From contig JAHBSL010000018.1 of NCBI GenBank assembly GCA_019639135.1, forward strand, positions 49,549-113,548: a DNA stretch of 64,000 nt. Reading direction: 5' to 3'. Below the pieces are notes generated by a model. The model was given only the letters and a program-made list of their open reading frames with translations. It was not told the origin of the DNA and made no database searches. Of the stretch, positions 26,801 through 34,506 are shown one piece after another (the stretch's first letter is position 1; each line of letters begins with the position of its first letter). The DNA comes from Acidobacteriota bacterium (GTDB lineage: Bacteria > Acidobacteriota > Blastocatellia > Pyrinomonadales > Pyrinomonadaceae). A program made the position numbers and the translations under genes.

Positions 26801-27286
26801 GTCTTCAGAGATCCGCACCGACGTAGAGTGAAGCTCCGCAGCGATACGTTCCAAGACGCTGGGGACACGACCGCGTTTGCACGTTTCCGAAAGACTGCGA
26901 TGAAGCGAACGGAGGATCGCAATAGCCAGCGGTTCCCGCGAGCCGGTGATGAGTACGGGCAGCAGCCGAGGCTGGTGATTCTGGAAATCCGAAAACCTGA
27001 CCGTGTCCCGCAGACGCTTAGGCAGCTCCGCTCTTCGGCCGCCGAACAAATGTGCCGTGAAAAGCGCGAAGGAAGATTTACCGGTCCCAAAGTCGCCGGT
27101 TATCCGCCATGCCCGCTGTCCAGAGGTATCCTTCAACCCCGACGACAGGCGTAACAGATATCCCCGAGTTTGTGGTGTCACCACATAGCCGCTAAGGGCG
27201 GACGAATCTTCGAAGTCGCGTTCCAGATGCGTAGATCGTAGAAAACGCTCACGAACCCTGAACACTTCCGAAATCGATTCAGGCAT
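23786..27286 (-). CDS. sspC: SspC: large ATPase of the phosphorothioation system
   Basis: A 1166-residue protein with a P-loop near the N-terminus (WRITGDFGTGKSSFALFTAHL) and Walker B GILLILDELGKFLEFASI. The middle and C-terminal parts are helical and include winged-helix-like segments (VKEILNKLQKTDRVLYHRG). Large ATPases of this kind also occur as BrxC/PglY in BREX. Here the neighbours DUF4007 (SspB) and PAPS reductase (SspD) and the absence of PglZ or PglX point to SspC. It overlaps both neighbours, indicating stoichiometric synthesis. Confidence 0.8.
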   Translation of the reverse strand: MPESISEVFRVRERFLRSTHLERDFEDSSALSGYVVTPQTRGYLLRLSSGLKDTSGQRAWRITGDFGTGKSSFALFTAHLFGGRRAELPKRLRDTVRFSDFQNHQPRLLPVLITGSREPLAIAILRSLHRSLSETCKRGRVPSVLERIAAELHSTSVRISEDRVVSLLTEASAYVSSANKGTGILLILDELGKFLEFASINPDRDDVFLLQRLAEAASRSGKTPIFVLGILHQGFSAYSNQLSQSAQKEWEKVASRFEELIFDQPLEQTTILVADALNVRANKLPTSIERTARSDMRSLLKLGWYGPAYTKDILDNAARIYPLHPSVLPVLVKLFSRFGQNERSLFSFLISNEPYGLQEFAARSINTGDFYRIHNLYDYARAAFGHRLGVQSYRSHWNQISSLVDSFPASETHELEVLKTVGLLNMLDATNLVASEDIIHIACGGNAEKRQGSVKEILNKLQKTDRVLYHRGSAGGYCLWPHTSVNLEKAYEDASRSLGNVSQAVAPHLQRYLETRPIVARRHYIETGNLRHFEVVFSPVRELSAHTRLDYAQADGRIIVALCETESERIEALEFAGSEALSCEPSILLAIPKPLGVLGKLFEELQRWEWISRHVPELNSDTFASEEVNRQIEASRELLGQRVHSFIGLKEFNGKSGLQWFRQNEALNISGGRQLLSYLSHVFDGVYHSAPIVSNELINRRSLSSAAAAARMRLMEGVFGAATKPYLGVDPSKKPPEMSMYLSLFKEGNIHLQGEEGFRIVVPPARSDTCKLRPTLKYLLEFLKSQPDKRVKLSEVFSAMRSPPYGVRDGLAPLLLAIFASVHEQSIAFYDKGVFMRQMSSLDLMRLVKVPEDFEIQFCQLSGVRSDLFDRLIQVLGIRSFDRNRTDLLDVVRPLCVFAAELPAYTRKTGKLTERTAMVRRSLLTAREPARLLFEDLPKACGYSPFLSTTRVAHGQVEHFAEALRESMAELKAAYPELQARMKNAIVESFDLDGGQLFPHIREILAQRARPLLIGAIEPRIKAFCHRLTDLQLPEDSWMESLGSLICSMPPNKWADLDEGKFYDELNSLSARFRRLESISFPSDIQSSSDTALRVVITATGGDERDRVIHISREDEEPIEKLEAELTKIISQNRRVGIAAAARAFWKVLEGEEKEVTDGEIPTAHS

Positions 27287-28205
27287 GGCTCACCTCATGT
27301 CTGTAGATTGACGAGAGCAGCTCCGTTTCCGGATCATCGAACGCAAACGTCTGGAAAAGCTTCTGCTCGGAAGCCGAATCCAGATAACTGATCCGCCCGT
27401 TTGAATCTTTCTCGATCGCTTCGAGACGCTCACGTATTTCCCACTCGGGCAACTTGAAGATCTGTCCGGGACTTCCACGCGTTATCGCGACATCCCGAAA
27501 AGTGATCGTCTTCTCGTTTGGGCGCTTGGTCTTCCAGAAATCCAAAAGACAATAAATGAACAGTTCAGCTGTGATATCGGGCTTCGAGTCACGACGAAAT
27601 GCGTATACGGGTTCCCGCCGACCGGATTCCCCGATGTTACTCTCACCGATCTTCTTGATCAGCTCGAGCTCGACGAGTGGGGAGTCTAAATTATCTTCCG
27701 CCACCAAGCCTTTCTTGCTTCTCGTCGGGATGTAGGTGTGCAGGAACGTGTCGAAGTGTTGGGCCAACGTGACGACGGAAAGAGTGCGGTTCAACCTTCT
27801 GGCTTCCTGCTCGAAGATCTGAACCATCTCGGAACGATTGAATTCGGGATGCGGCCAACTGTTCAACAGAAAATCCCACGCGAATAGCGGATCCTCATCA
27901 TTCGAACAAAGTTTCCAGTGAATCAGCCAGAGTGTGCGCCGGTCTTCAAGATAGGGATCGAATTCCGAAAAGAGCTTTCGACCGAAATCGGTTATTTCAA
28001 GCTTTCCAGCGGACTGCCTAGCAACGTCGCTCGCCTGGACCCAGAACCGGATCGAGCGCATCATGTTCTTACCCACGCCCAGCGACACCATCGCTTCGTC
28101 CTCGTCCGAAAAAATCGTAGGGTTTTTCTCAATTACACGAAAGGCTTTCGGCAACCAGGCATACCGAAAAGTAAACGTTTCGTGGCCTGAGAATTTATAA
28201 TTCAT
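27279..28205 (-). CDS. sspB: SspB: DUF4007 protein, DNA nickase of phosphorothioation
   Basis: A 308-residue DUF4007 protein. The diagnostic N-terminus is YKFSGHETFTFRYAWLPKAF, followed by VSLGVGKNMMRSIRFWVQAS and FGRKLF in a wHTH-like fold. Further conserved blocks are TLWLIHWKLCSN and PVYAFRRDSKPDITAELFIY. SspB proteins nick DNA at the recognition motif so that SspC and SspD can place the sulfur on one strand. First gene of the six-gene operon; its promoter should lie at 28206-28400. Confidence 0.85.
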   Translation of the reverse strand: MNYKFSGHETFTFRYAWLPKAFRVIEKNPTIFSDEDEAMVSLGVGKNMMRSIRFWVQASDVARQSAGKLEITDFGRKLFSEFDPYLEDRRTLWLIHWKLCSNDEDPLFAWDFLLNSWPHPEFNRSEMVQIFEQEARRLNRTLSVVTLAQHFDTFLHTYIPTRSKKGLVAEDNLDSPLVELELIKKIGESNIGESGRREPVYAFRRDSKPDITAELFIYCLLDFWKTKRPNEKTITFRDVAITRGSPGQIFKLPEWEIRERLEAIEKDSNGRISYLDSASEQKLFQTFAFDDPETELLSSIYRHEVSHA

Positions 28206-28614
28206 ATACGCTCGACTCTGTTGCTATCAATGGCGATGGAAACCGGCGATCCTCGAATAATTCACGTGATAGCTGGCTCGATGTCACAAGTATCGCCGGG
28301 CTAAAAACATCTTGAGCGATGTAATGTGGCCCAATTGGCCAGTAAAAGTTATCGGCATCGCGCCCCGTCAATGACATTGCTCCAACCTGCTAGTCAGGAA
28401 TAATGTATTCCGATCAAACGATGCACTCCGCCCATAGGAGTTATTGCAAATCGTCAGTGTCGGATGCGGGTGCCGCGGAACAGGGGTTTAGCGTGGTAAA
28501 ATTGGCGACTGAACCGCTGAATATATCCGAAAACAATAGCACAAACAGGCAAAAGTTACGAGGATAGGAATCTCGAGGGTCGGCAGATAGGAGCCCGAAT
28601 TCGGCACCTAGGGT
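28206..28614. other. Intergenic region upstream of sspB
   Basis: About 400 bases between the sspB start and the end of the CHAT gene, both leftward. It must hold the ssp promoter. A 60-codon leftward frame (28195-28377) overlaps the sspB start but has no recognisable family. I see no strong dyad or terminator. Confidence 0.4.
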
Positions 28615-31170
28615 TCATCTAAAATCGCCCAACGCCGTGAACGAGGACCAGAAGTATGGCTCATGAAAACCTTGCTGCTTATTTTGAATCAAAGACAGTG
28701 CTGCTTTTTGCATGGCCTTTGATGTAGATTGTGTTTTAAGGTACTCAGCGTAGAACGCGACGGCGAAAAAGTTGGTCGATTTGTCAGTGGCCTCCCACTG
28801 CGATGCGATGATCGTCGTGCTACCCGAACCGAGCATCGCCCAAGGGACGCTGATGAGGCCTTCGCCGTTGTGGACTTTGCTGGTGTCACACGAGGCGAGG
28901 AACGCCAGGCCGCCGGGTTTCAGGCGGAGCGCGAGTAGATCGTTGACGGTGAGTTTCCCTGAATCGCCAGGTCCCGGAGCGAAGGCGAGAAAGGAGGAAA
29001 GTGGATCTTCGCTGTCGAGTTGGGCGTGCATCGAAAAATGGAGGATATCTGCGTCGGCTGCGGACCTCATGAAGGTCTTCCTCGTGGAGCGAATTACAGG
29101 AGCGGTTCCGAATAATCCCCCGATGCTTTTCGCTTCGTCGTTTACATGGGCGAGTCGCTGTTTGTTGAAGGTGTCATTTGCAAAGATCGCAATTGTCTTT
29201 CTGCGAGGCGGCTCCGACGAGAGGCTTTGCTTTAGCACATAGACCGACGGCGAGTACGAAATGGTATTTGTTTCTATAAGGTATTTGCTCCCGTCCGGGC
29301 TTAGGGCTTGAAACGGGATACGCCACAGAAGCTTGTCGGGTACGATCGCCAAATGCCTCGATTTTAGTTCCAAAGGCTTTAGTAGTAGATCGAATATGCG
29401 TTTTCCGTTGCTTTTGAAGAAGATCCGGTCATTGATCTTTGAACGTGTTTCGTCCGCGAGTTGAGAAATCTGTTCTTCCCCAAGCGCCAGTTTCACGACC
29501 CGCAGAGGCGTACCGGGTTCGATGATGAAGGCAAGAAGGCTACCGGAGGGAGTGAACTGGTATGAGATTACTGAGGTGTCGTTCGGCAACTTTAGTTCGC
29601 CGACCGAGAAATCCTGATTCACGTGGCTCTCAGATTGCCGTTCCGTGACGACCTGCTCTTCCAGTTTGTTAAGAGTCTCTTCGGTCGTCTTCCCATCAAC
29701 AAAATCCTTTGAGGTCGAAAAAAGCTTCGCCCGTAGTGTCTCTGATAAATCTGCTTGTGACCTGAGCGCCGATCGCTCGATCCGATCCCTTAGAACTTTC
29801 GCTTTCAATCGCTCCGAATACTCAAAAGCCTTAATAGGGGCTTGCTCGGACTCGATCTCGGACAGCAAACGAAAGATCGAATGATTGACCTCCATCATCC
29901 CGATCGAAAGACTCGGAGAGCCGTTGCGAAAGGGCTCAAAGGCCGCGAGTGCCTTGCTCGCGTAATCTCTTGCGGAGGGGGTATCGCCCGACCGCGCGAA
30001 ACCCAATGCGAGTTTGTAATAGATGCCCGGCAGATCGTCACGGTAGTTCGCTTCCTCGGTCAATCGGCGCAGGGTTTCGGAATGGTTGATGAGCTCTTTC
30101 CAATTTTTATCCCGCTCAGCGATCGTGCTTTTCCAGTACGGAATGAGGAAGTCGGACGTCGATTGTTCCTTCGCGAGCTTTGAGAAGTATTCCTCGGCAA
30201 GCAGCCGGTTTCCCTTGTAGTTCTCGACCAGGGCTCGCCCTAAGAGGCGCCCAAAACTGAAATTGCTCTGCTTGTCAATTGATTCCAGCTGCTCAAGGTA
30301 CTTTTGGGCGGCCGGAATATCATTCTCATATAGTGAGCGGAGCAAAAGACTTGTAAGGAATTGTCCGGTGTGTTCATTGACACCCGCTCGAATCGAAAGG
30401 CTCAGGCCCTTTAAATAGTGGTCTGTTGCTTTACGCGGTTGGCCCGTGGCATCGAGCATATTCGCGAGTTCCAGATGCGCCACGCGGTTCCTGTGCTCAT
30501 ATCCGACCCGTGATGAAGCCTCGATCAACTTCTCGGAGTAAGCGATGGCCTTCGCTTGATAGTGCTTTGCGCTCCAGGCAAGACTTAAAAAGCGCAGTGA
30601 CTCCTGGTAAGTGGTAGTATGCCCGCCGGCTAAGGCCAGAGATTCCGCCTTTTCGAACCAGAGGATCGCCGAGAAATCGTGCCCGGCCGAAAACAATGTT
30701 CGTCCGACCTCAAGGTAGTAGCTCGCGAGCGTCGCAGAATCGTTCGGAGCGAGTGATAGAGCAAATTTAATGTTGTCTAAAGTTGGAGGGAATTCTTGTC
30801 TCCTTCGATAAACCGAGGCCTTGCAGAAATAAAGGTTGGCTGCGTCATTAGGAGAGTTTTCCCTCAGGGTCCGATTGGATGCGATTCGATCGACCAATTC
30901 TACGGCGGCATCGAGTCTTCCCAATTGGATGTATGTCCGGCATAGATACGAAGATGCCTGAGCAGCTTCGACGATACGTCCCGCTTTCATCAGGCGTTCT
31001 ACTTCTGAAGGACCGCGAGCAGCTATCTGGTCGAATAGACCCTGCCCGTAGAGTCTCGCAGTACTCTCCGGGTTGCGCTGGGCGACCGCCGTAACCGAGA
31101 TGAGGACCAGAATGAGCGCGAACGTTACGGTTCGCTTCAATCTAGTCCTCAAATTCGGGTCGTTATCCAT
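28615..31170 (-). CDS. Secreted TPR-CHAT caspase-like protease
   Basis: An 851-residue protein. The N-terminus has a signal-like segment (RTVTFALILVLISVTAVAQ). Residues ~50-480 are helical TPR-type repeats (for example LYLKGLSL-like and IYYKLALGFARSGDTPSARD). The C-terminal ~300 residues are a CHAT domain: first His region ILHFSMHAQLDSEDPLSSFL (H715), Cys region LAFLASCDTSKVHNGEGLIS (C761), then STTIIASQWEATDKSTNFF. CHAT proteins are caspase/separase-type Cys proteases that cleave after being activated through their TPR sensor. Last gene of a coupled operon with a sigma factor and an S9 peptidase. Export would place the protease in the envelope. Confidence 0.88.
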   Translation of the reverse strand: MDNDPNLRTRLKRTVTFALILVLISVTAVAQRNPESTARLYGQGLFDQIAARGPSEVERLMKAGRIVEAAQASSYLCRTYIQLGRLDAAVELVDRIASNRTLRENSPNDAANLYFCKASVYRRRQEFPPTLDNIKFALSLAPNDSATLASYYLEVGRTLFSAGHDFSAILWFEKAESLALAGGHTTTYQESLRFLSLAWSAKHYQAKAIAYSEKLIEASSRVGYEHRNRVAHLELANMLDATGQPRKATDHYLKGLSLSIRAGVNEHTGQFLTSLLLRSLYENDIPAAQKYLEQLESIDKQSNFSFGRLLGRALVENYKGNRLLAEEYFSKLAKEQSTSDFLIPYWKSTIAERDKNWKELINHSETLRRLTEEANYRDDLPGIYYKLALGFARSGDTPSARDYASKALAAFEPFRNGSPSLSIGMMEVNHSIFRLLSEIESEQAPIKAFEYSERLKAKVLRDRIERSALRSQADLSETLRAKLFSTSKDFVDGKTTEETLNKLEEQVVTERQSESHVNQDFSVGELKLPNDTSVISYQFTPSGSLLAFIIEPGTPLRVVKLALGEEQISQLADETRSKINDRIFFKSNGKRIFDLLLKPLELKSRHLAIVPDKLLWRIPFQALSPDGSKYLIETNTISYSPSVYVLKQSLSSEPPRRKTIAIFANDTFNKQRLAHVNDEAKSIGGLFGTAPVIRSTRKTFMRSAADADILHFSMHAQLDSEDPLSSFLAFAPGPGDSGKLTVNDLLALRLKPGGLAFLASCDTSKVHNGEGLISVPWAMLGSGSTTIIASQWEATDKSTNFFAVAFYAEYLKTQSTSKAMQKAALSLIQNKQQGFHEPYFWSSFTALGDFR

Positions 31171-31179
31171 GAATCACTC

Positions 31180-31434
31180 CTAGCTTGCAGGGGGTCGGCA
31201 GTTGCCACCGCCATCATCATCGCCGTCGGCGCCATTGTTCGGACGGCAATCAGTACACTGACGTACGGGGCAGTGATCATCCGCACCGAATAGCGAAAGT
31301 AGTTGTCCTACCGCATATGAAGCGAGGCTCACAGGCAGGACTGCAACCGAAACAATGCTACCTGCGGCGAAAATGTTTCCCGCGAGTGTTACAGTCAAGG
31401 TGACCGCCAAGAACAGAGTTTTGAGTCGTTTCAT
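31180..31434 (-). CDS. Small secreted peptide with four cysteines
   Basis: An 84-residue precursor. Residues ~1-24 form a clear signal peptide (RLKTLFLAVTLTVTLAGNIFA). A second hydrophobic stretch (SIVSVAVLPVSLASYAVGQLL) follows, then a polar tail with four Cys (HCPVRQCTDC and GGGNC) separated by an acidic Asn/Gly/Asp run. No known family. The ATG overlaps the S9 peptidase stop (ATGA), and the CHAT start is 9 bases downstream, with its AGGAG overlapping this gene's stop. It is a candidate substrate, activator or inhibitor for one of the two flanking proteases. Confidence 0.7.
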   Translation of the reverse strand: MKRLKTLFLAVTLTVTLAGNIFAAGSIVSVAVLPVSLASYAVGQLLSLFGADDHCPVRQCTDCRPNNGADGDDDGGGNCRPPAS

Positions 31435-33362
31435 TTTTGTTTCCTCCCAGTATGGGTTTTAAGAAATTCATACATCGCACCCGTGACGAAACGACCGGAT
31501 ACACCGTGCCCCGCCTGGGTCGCATATATGAACCAAACATCGGTACCCGCCTCTCGCAATTGAGATTTGAGGCCGACAACGTCCCCTTCCGGGACCCTTG
31601 AGTCCAGCTTCCCCCTGGTCAAGAACAACGGCGTACCTTTCCATCGGGACGCATTGTTCAGCGGAGAAAGCTCGTCAAGCTTTTTCATTAATGCTTCATC
31701 TTTCGGATCTCCGTATTCATTCCTAGCGAATTCGTCGATCCAGCTTTGTTTCAAGTAATTTCGAATTGATACAAGCGGATATTCCGCGATCACCGCTCGA
31801 ATACGCGATGATTCCTTCAATCCCGTAGCTAACGCCACGAAGCCACCGTAGCTCTCGCCTCGCACAATTACATTGTCGGGATCGAGATCAGGTTGCTTCG
31901 CGATCCAATCTAAGAGTGAGCTGATATCCCGAAGGGCATCTTCTCGCTTGGCACCGTTATCGGCGTCCATGAATTCGCTGCCAAACCCTCGGGAGCCGCG
32001 AATGTTGGTATGAATGATCGAGAGTCCGAGAAAAGCTGCAAACCGGACGTCAAGTGAATTGAATGTGGGACGATCGAGAACCTGCGGACCCCCGTGGATG
32101 AAGATCAAGACCGGAGTCTTGCGCTCCACCTTCGAGGGCTTAACGATGTACCCGGATATCTCTTTACTGTCGAATGATTTCCAGCGAATGGTCTCAGGCG
32201 ACCTTACTTTCCCGCCGAGTACTTCCGGCATACTGGACTCCGTCCAATTGGTCGTTTTCTTCGACCGTATATCAAACGATCTGATCAGTGCCGGCTGAGC
32301 TATGTTCTCGATGGTGAATACCACCTCGCTGTCCGAAAGCCAGCGAGTATTCCAGACCACGTATGAACCATCGAGGAAATTGGTCGTTTCTGGTTCGATC
32401 CGATCGTTCTTGATCTTGCCGACCCAGAGACTGTCGATGCCATCGAATGCTTCCTGTACAAGGATCCGCTTACCATCTGGTGACGGTTTAACATCGCCCA
32501 AGTGCCCCCGAACATTCTGAAGGCTCACGCTTTTTTTTCTGTTGTTTCGAAGGTCGAACGAAAGAAGGCAGCGGTTGTCGCCACACTCGGTAGAATCTTC
32601 GTTCAATATCAGCGCCATCCCCGAGGCGAAGAACGCTTTAGTCGAGTTTCCCGACTCCGACAACGGCGAAAGGGCTCCGGACTTGATCGAGTAATTGAAG
32701 ATGTTTTGATTACTTGCGGACTTCCAGTACTTGAGCAGAATGTTCCCGCGGTCCACGTCCATTACATTCCATAAACCTTTGAGATCGACCGGGAAGCAGG
32801 TGCTTCTATTCAGATCATGTTGGCAAAGTTTGGTCACCTTCGCTTCGTAATCGTTAAGGGTGTAATATATCGACTTGCCGTCTCGAGCCCAGATGAAGGA
32901 GTCAACCGAGTCATCCTTGCCCGTGAAATTCGAAAGCTTCCGAAGGTCTTTCCCGTCCCACAGAAACAGCGCGTAATTATCCGCATCTTCTTTGTCGTTA
33001 TTGAATGCGATCAGAGATGAGGTGGGGCTAACTCTTAAGGTATTAGGGGAGCGACCTTCGACGAGTAGGCTCGGGGTCTTTAAAGGAGCTTCAACAGTAT
33101 AAACGGCAGTCTTCTCGTCGGTTACAAGCAATTTGCGAGCTTTGCGGTCCACGTCCCATATGAGATTGCTCTTTATCGCAGAGGGCTCAAAGAACAAATG
33201 CTTAACGTCGTCGTTCTTGATGCGCGGCACACCTTCGACCTGAAACGTTGCCGGCACGGGAAAGTCGCCAGATTGCTGGGCTAGCGTCACACCGGCAAAC
33301 ACACCGATAAGGGTCAAAGCTAGAAACGCAGTCGGCCCAAAGTTGTTAATTCCACTCTTCAT
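31431..33362 (-). CDS. S9-family prolyl oligopeptidase-like peptidase
   Basis: A 643-residue secreted peptidase. After a signal-like segment (FLALTLIGVFAGVTLAQQ) comes a beta-propeller of WD40/PD40-type blades (TSSLIAFNNDKEDADNYALF, PDGKRILVQEAFDGIDSLW). The C-terminal alpha/beta hydrolase has the oxyanion turn FIHGGPQVLD, nucleophile VRGESYGGFVALATG, Asp in TRGKLDSRVPEGD and His in ATQAGHGVSG, completing the triad. S9 enzymes cut short peptides admitted through the propeller, so the small peptide encoded next is a plausible substrate. The ATG at 33362 overlaps the upstream stop (ATGA). Confidence 0.9.
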   Translation of the reverse strand: MKSGINNFGPTAFLALTLIGVFAGVTLAQQSGDFPVPATFQVEGVPRIKNDDVKHLFFEPSAIKSNLIWDVDRKARKLLVTDEKTAVYTVEAPLKTPSLLVEGRSPNTLRVSPTSSLIAFNNDKEDADNYALFLWDGKDLRKLSNFTGKDDSVDSFIWARDGKSIYYTLNDYEAKVTKLCQHDLNRSTCFPVDLKGLWNVMDVDRGNILLKYWKSASNQNIFNYSIKSGALSPLSESGNSTKAFFASGMALILNEDSTECGDNRCLLSFDLRNNRKKSVSLQNVRGHLGDVKPSPDGKRILVQEAFDGIDSLWVGKIKNDRIEPETTNFLDGSYVVWNTRWLSDSEVVFTIENIAQPALIRSFDIRSKKTTNWTESSMPEVLGGKVRSPETIRWKSFDSKEISGYIVKPSKVERKTPVLIFIHGGPQVLDRPTFNSLDVRFAAFLGLSIIHTNIRGSRGFGSEFMDADNGAKREDALRDISSLLDWIAKQPDLDPDNVIVRGESYGGFVALATGLKESSRIRAVIAEYPLVSIRNYLKQSWIDEFARNEYGDPKDEALMKKLDELSPLNNASRWKGTPLFLTRGKLDSRVPEGDVVGLKSQLREAGTDVWFIYATQAGHGVSGRFVTGAMYEFLKTHTGRKQK

Positions 33363-34273
33363 CTCGTTCCAACACATCGCATTTCAAATGACGTCCGCTG
33401 TTTTTCTATGGCTTCGGACCTTATTGCATCAGTCGTTCCCGTCCCGGGTCTCTTGAGCACTTGCGGCGGTCCAACGATACGATTGCCGTTCATTAAAGTG
33501 ATGATCAATTTCCATCGGTATGTCCTCGTCGGTTCGAGAGTGACGCTCGAACGATAGGAAGTCCGAGATTTCGATTCGAAATGATCAATCAGATTCTCAT
33601 CAAGATCGGCGATGTAAACTTCGTACGAAGCGGCCCCCTTGACGGCATTCCATTTCAGGACGACGTCCTGTCCGTCCGACACAGATTCAAGGTGAACCGT
33701 CGTCCTGTTCGAGCACGGATTCTCATTACCACGCGTTTCGACATTTCGAAGTGTCGGCACCAGAGATGCGGCCCTTCGTGTTCGTCCCTGACTGGATCTC
33801 ACGTTGTTCTTTGAGTTTGAGGAACTACTGCGGCGAACCGGGTCTTCTGGGGGCGGAGCATGTTCCACCGATGATGGCAACGTTTCGAACCGCTGCGGCT
33901 GAATCGGATCGTCACTCTTGCCTACGTCACTGTGGTTGTCTCTGGCAACAGTAGCCTCTGACGGAGCAAGTCGATCTCCGATAACCAAGTAGAGCCCAAT
34001 GATGAGCACGAGGGTTAGCCCCGCGAAGGCGCCTGCTCTAGCGAGCGAGAACATCGAAAAGCTCGGGGTATGGGCAAGAATACCTCCGGTGCGCCGGGAT
34101 CCAGTCTGCAGCGTACCTTCGAAGACGCAGTTCAAAAACTCTTGGGGTGACGCCAGCGGCAGTTTAGCTCGACACTCCTTACAAATAAGCAGGTGTCTGC
34201 CGATTTCGGTCGATCGAGACGAGTTTGCCTGGTACATCGCGATTTCAGAAGTTGAGAGGTGATTCTGATTCAT
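33359..34273 (-). CDS. zf-HC2-type anti-sigma-like membrane protein with FnIII-like domain
   Basis: A 304-residue membrane protein. The N-terminus NHLSTSEIAMYQANSSRSTE continues into GRHLLICKECRAKL, an anti-sigma zinc-finger (zf-HC2) HxxxCxxC site. A single membrane helix follows (FAGLTLVLIIGLYLVIGD, ~residues 95-115), then a Ser/Pro/Arg-rich linker. The C-terminal part resembles a fibronectin-III fold (VLKWNAVKGAASYEVYIADL, RTYRWKLIITL). It should bind the ECF-like sigma factor in the cytoplasm and sense a periplasmic signal. Start at 34273 is favoured over GTG 34312 because AAGGAG lies about 11 bases upstream. Confidence 0.8.
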   Translation of the reverse strand: MNQNHLSTSEIAMYQANSSRSTEIGRHLLICKECRAKLPLASPQEFLNCVFEGTLQTGSRRTGGILAHTPSFSMFSLARAGAFAGLTLVLIIGLYLVIGDRLAPSEATVARDNHSDVGKSDDPIQPQRFETLPSSVEHAPPPEDPVRRSSSSNSKNNVRSSQGRTRRAASLVPTLRNVETRGNENPCSNRTTVHLESVSDGQDVVLKWNAVKGAASYEVYIADLDENLIDHFESKSRTSYRSSVTLEPTRTYRWKLIITLMNGNRIVGPPQVLKRPGTGTTDAIRSEAIEKQRTSFEMRCVGTR

Positions 34274-34289
34274 TTGTTCATCAACTCCT

Positions 34290-34391
34290 TCAGTCGTTTG
34301 TGAGCGTCGCACCTAGCTTCTTCACGACTCCTGGGCTGATCACAGGTGGCGTTCGCCCGTCATCAACCTCGCCATTCTCAGCGAATTCCAT
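34290..34391 (-). CDS. Short ORF between anti-sigma fragments
   Basis: A 33-codon frame (EFAENGEVDDGRTPPVISPG, then VVKKLGATLTND) beginning immediately after the stop of the 37-codon ORF (TGATATG). It can be read upstream in the same frame to 34439 (MSRLLLGGTCSGIPTD). It looks like protein sequence and may be the shifted C-terminal part of a once longer anti-sigma protein. Reality uncertain. Confidence 0.35.
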   Translation of the reverse strand: MEFAENGEVDDGRTPPVISPGVVKKLGATLTND

Positions 34392-34392
34392 A

Positions 34393-34506
34393 TCAGTCGG
34401 TATACCTGAGCAGGTGCCCCCCAACAGCAAGCGACTCATCGACCGACAGCGCCTTGGCGGCGAAACGCGAAATCTGACTAGTTGTTAAATGGTCTGACGC
34501 GTTCAT
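34393..34506 (-). pseudogene. Truncated zf-HC2 anti-sigma N-terminus
   Basis: A 37-codon frame whose ATG overlaps the sigma-factor stop (ATGA). It reads NASDHLTTSQISRFAAKALS, then VDESLAVGGHLLRYTD and stops. It matches the N-terminus of the next protein (NHLSTSEIAMYQ...EIGRHLLICKEC) in pattern, but the CxxC is lost. It is a decayed tandem copy of the anti-sigma gene, or a mini anti-sigma domain that retains only the sigma-binding helix. Translational coupling to the sigma gene is intact. Confidence 0.55.

Noticed and set aside
23786..28205. BREX system reading of the large ATPase plus PAPS reductase
   Set aside because: No PglZ phosphatase, PglX methylase or BrxL is present, while DUF4007 and DptF/G/H-like genes fit Ssp phosphorothioation.
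28195..28377. 60-codon leftward ORF overlapping sspB
   Set aside because: No family resemblance, and its putative ribosome-binding site is too close to the start; probably sspB leader sequence.
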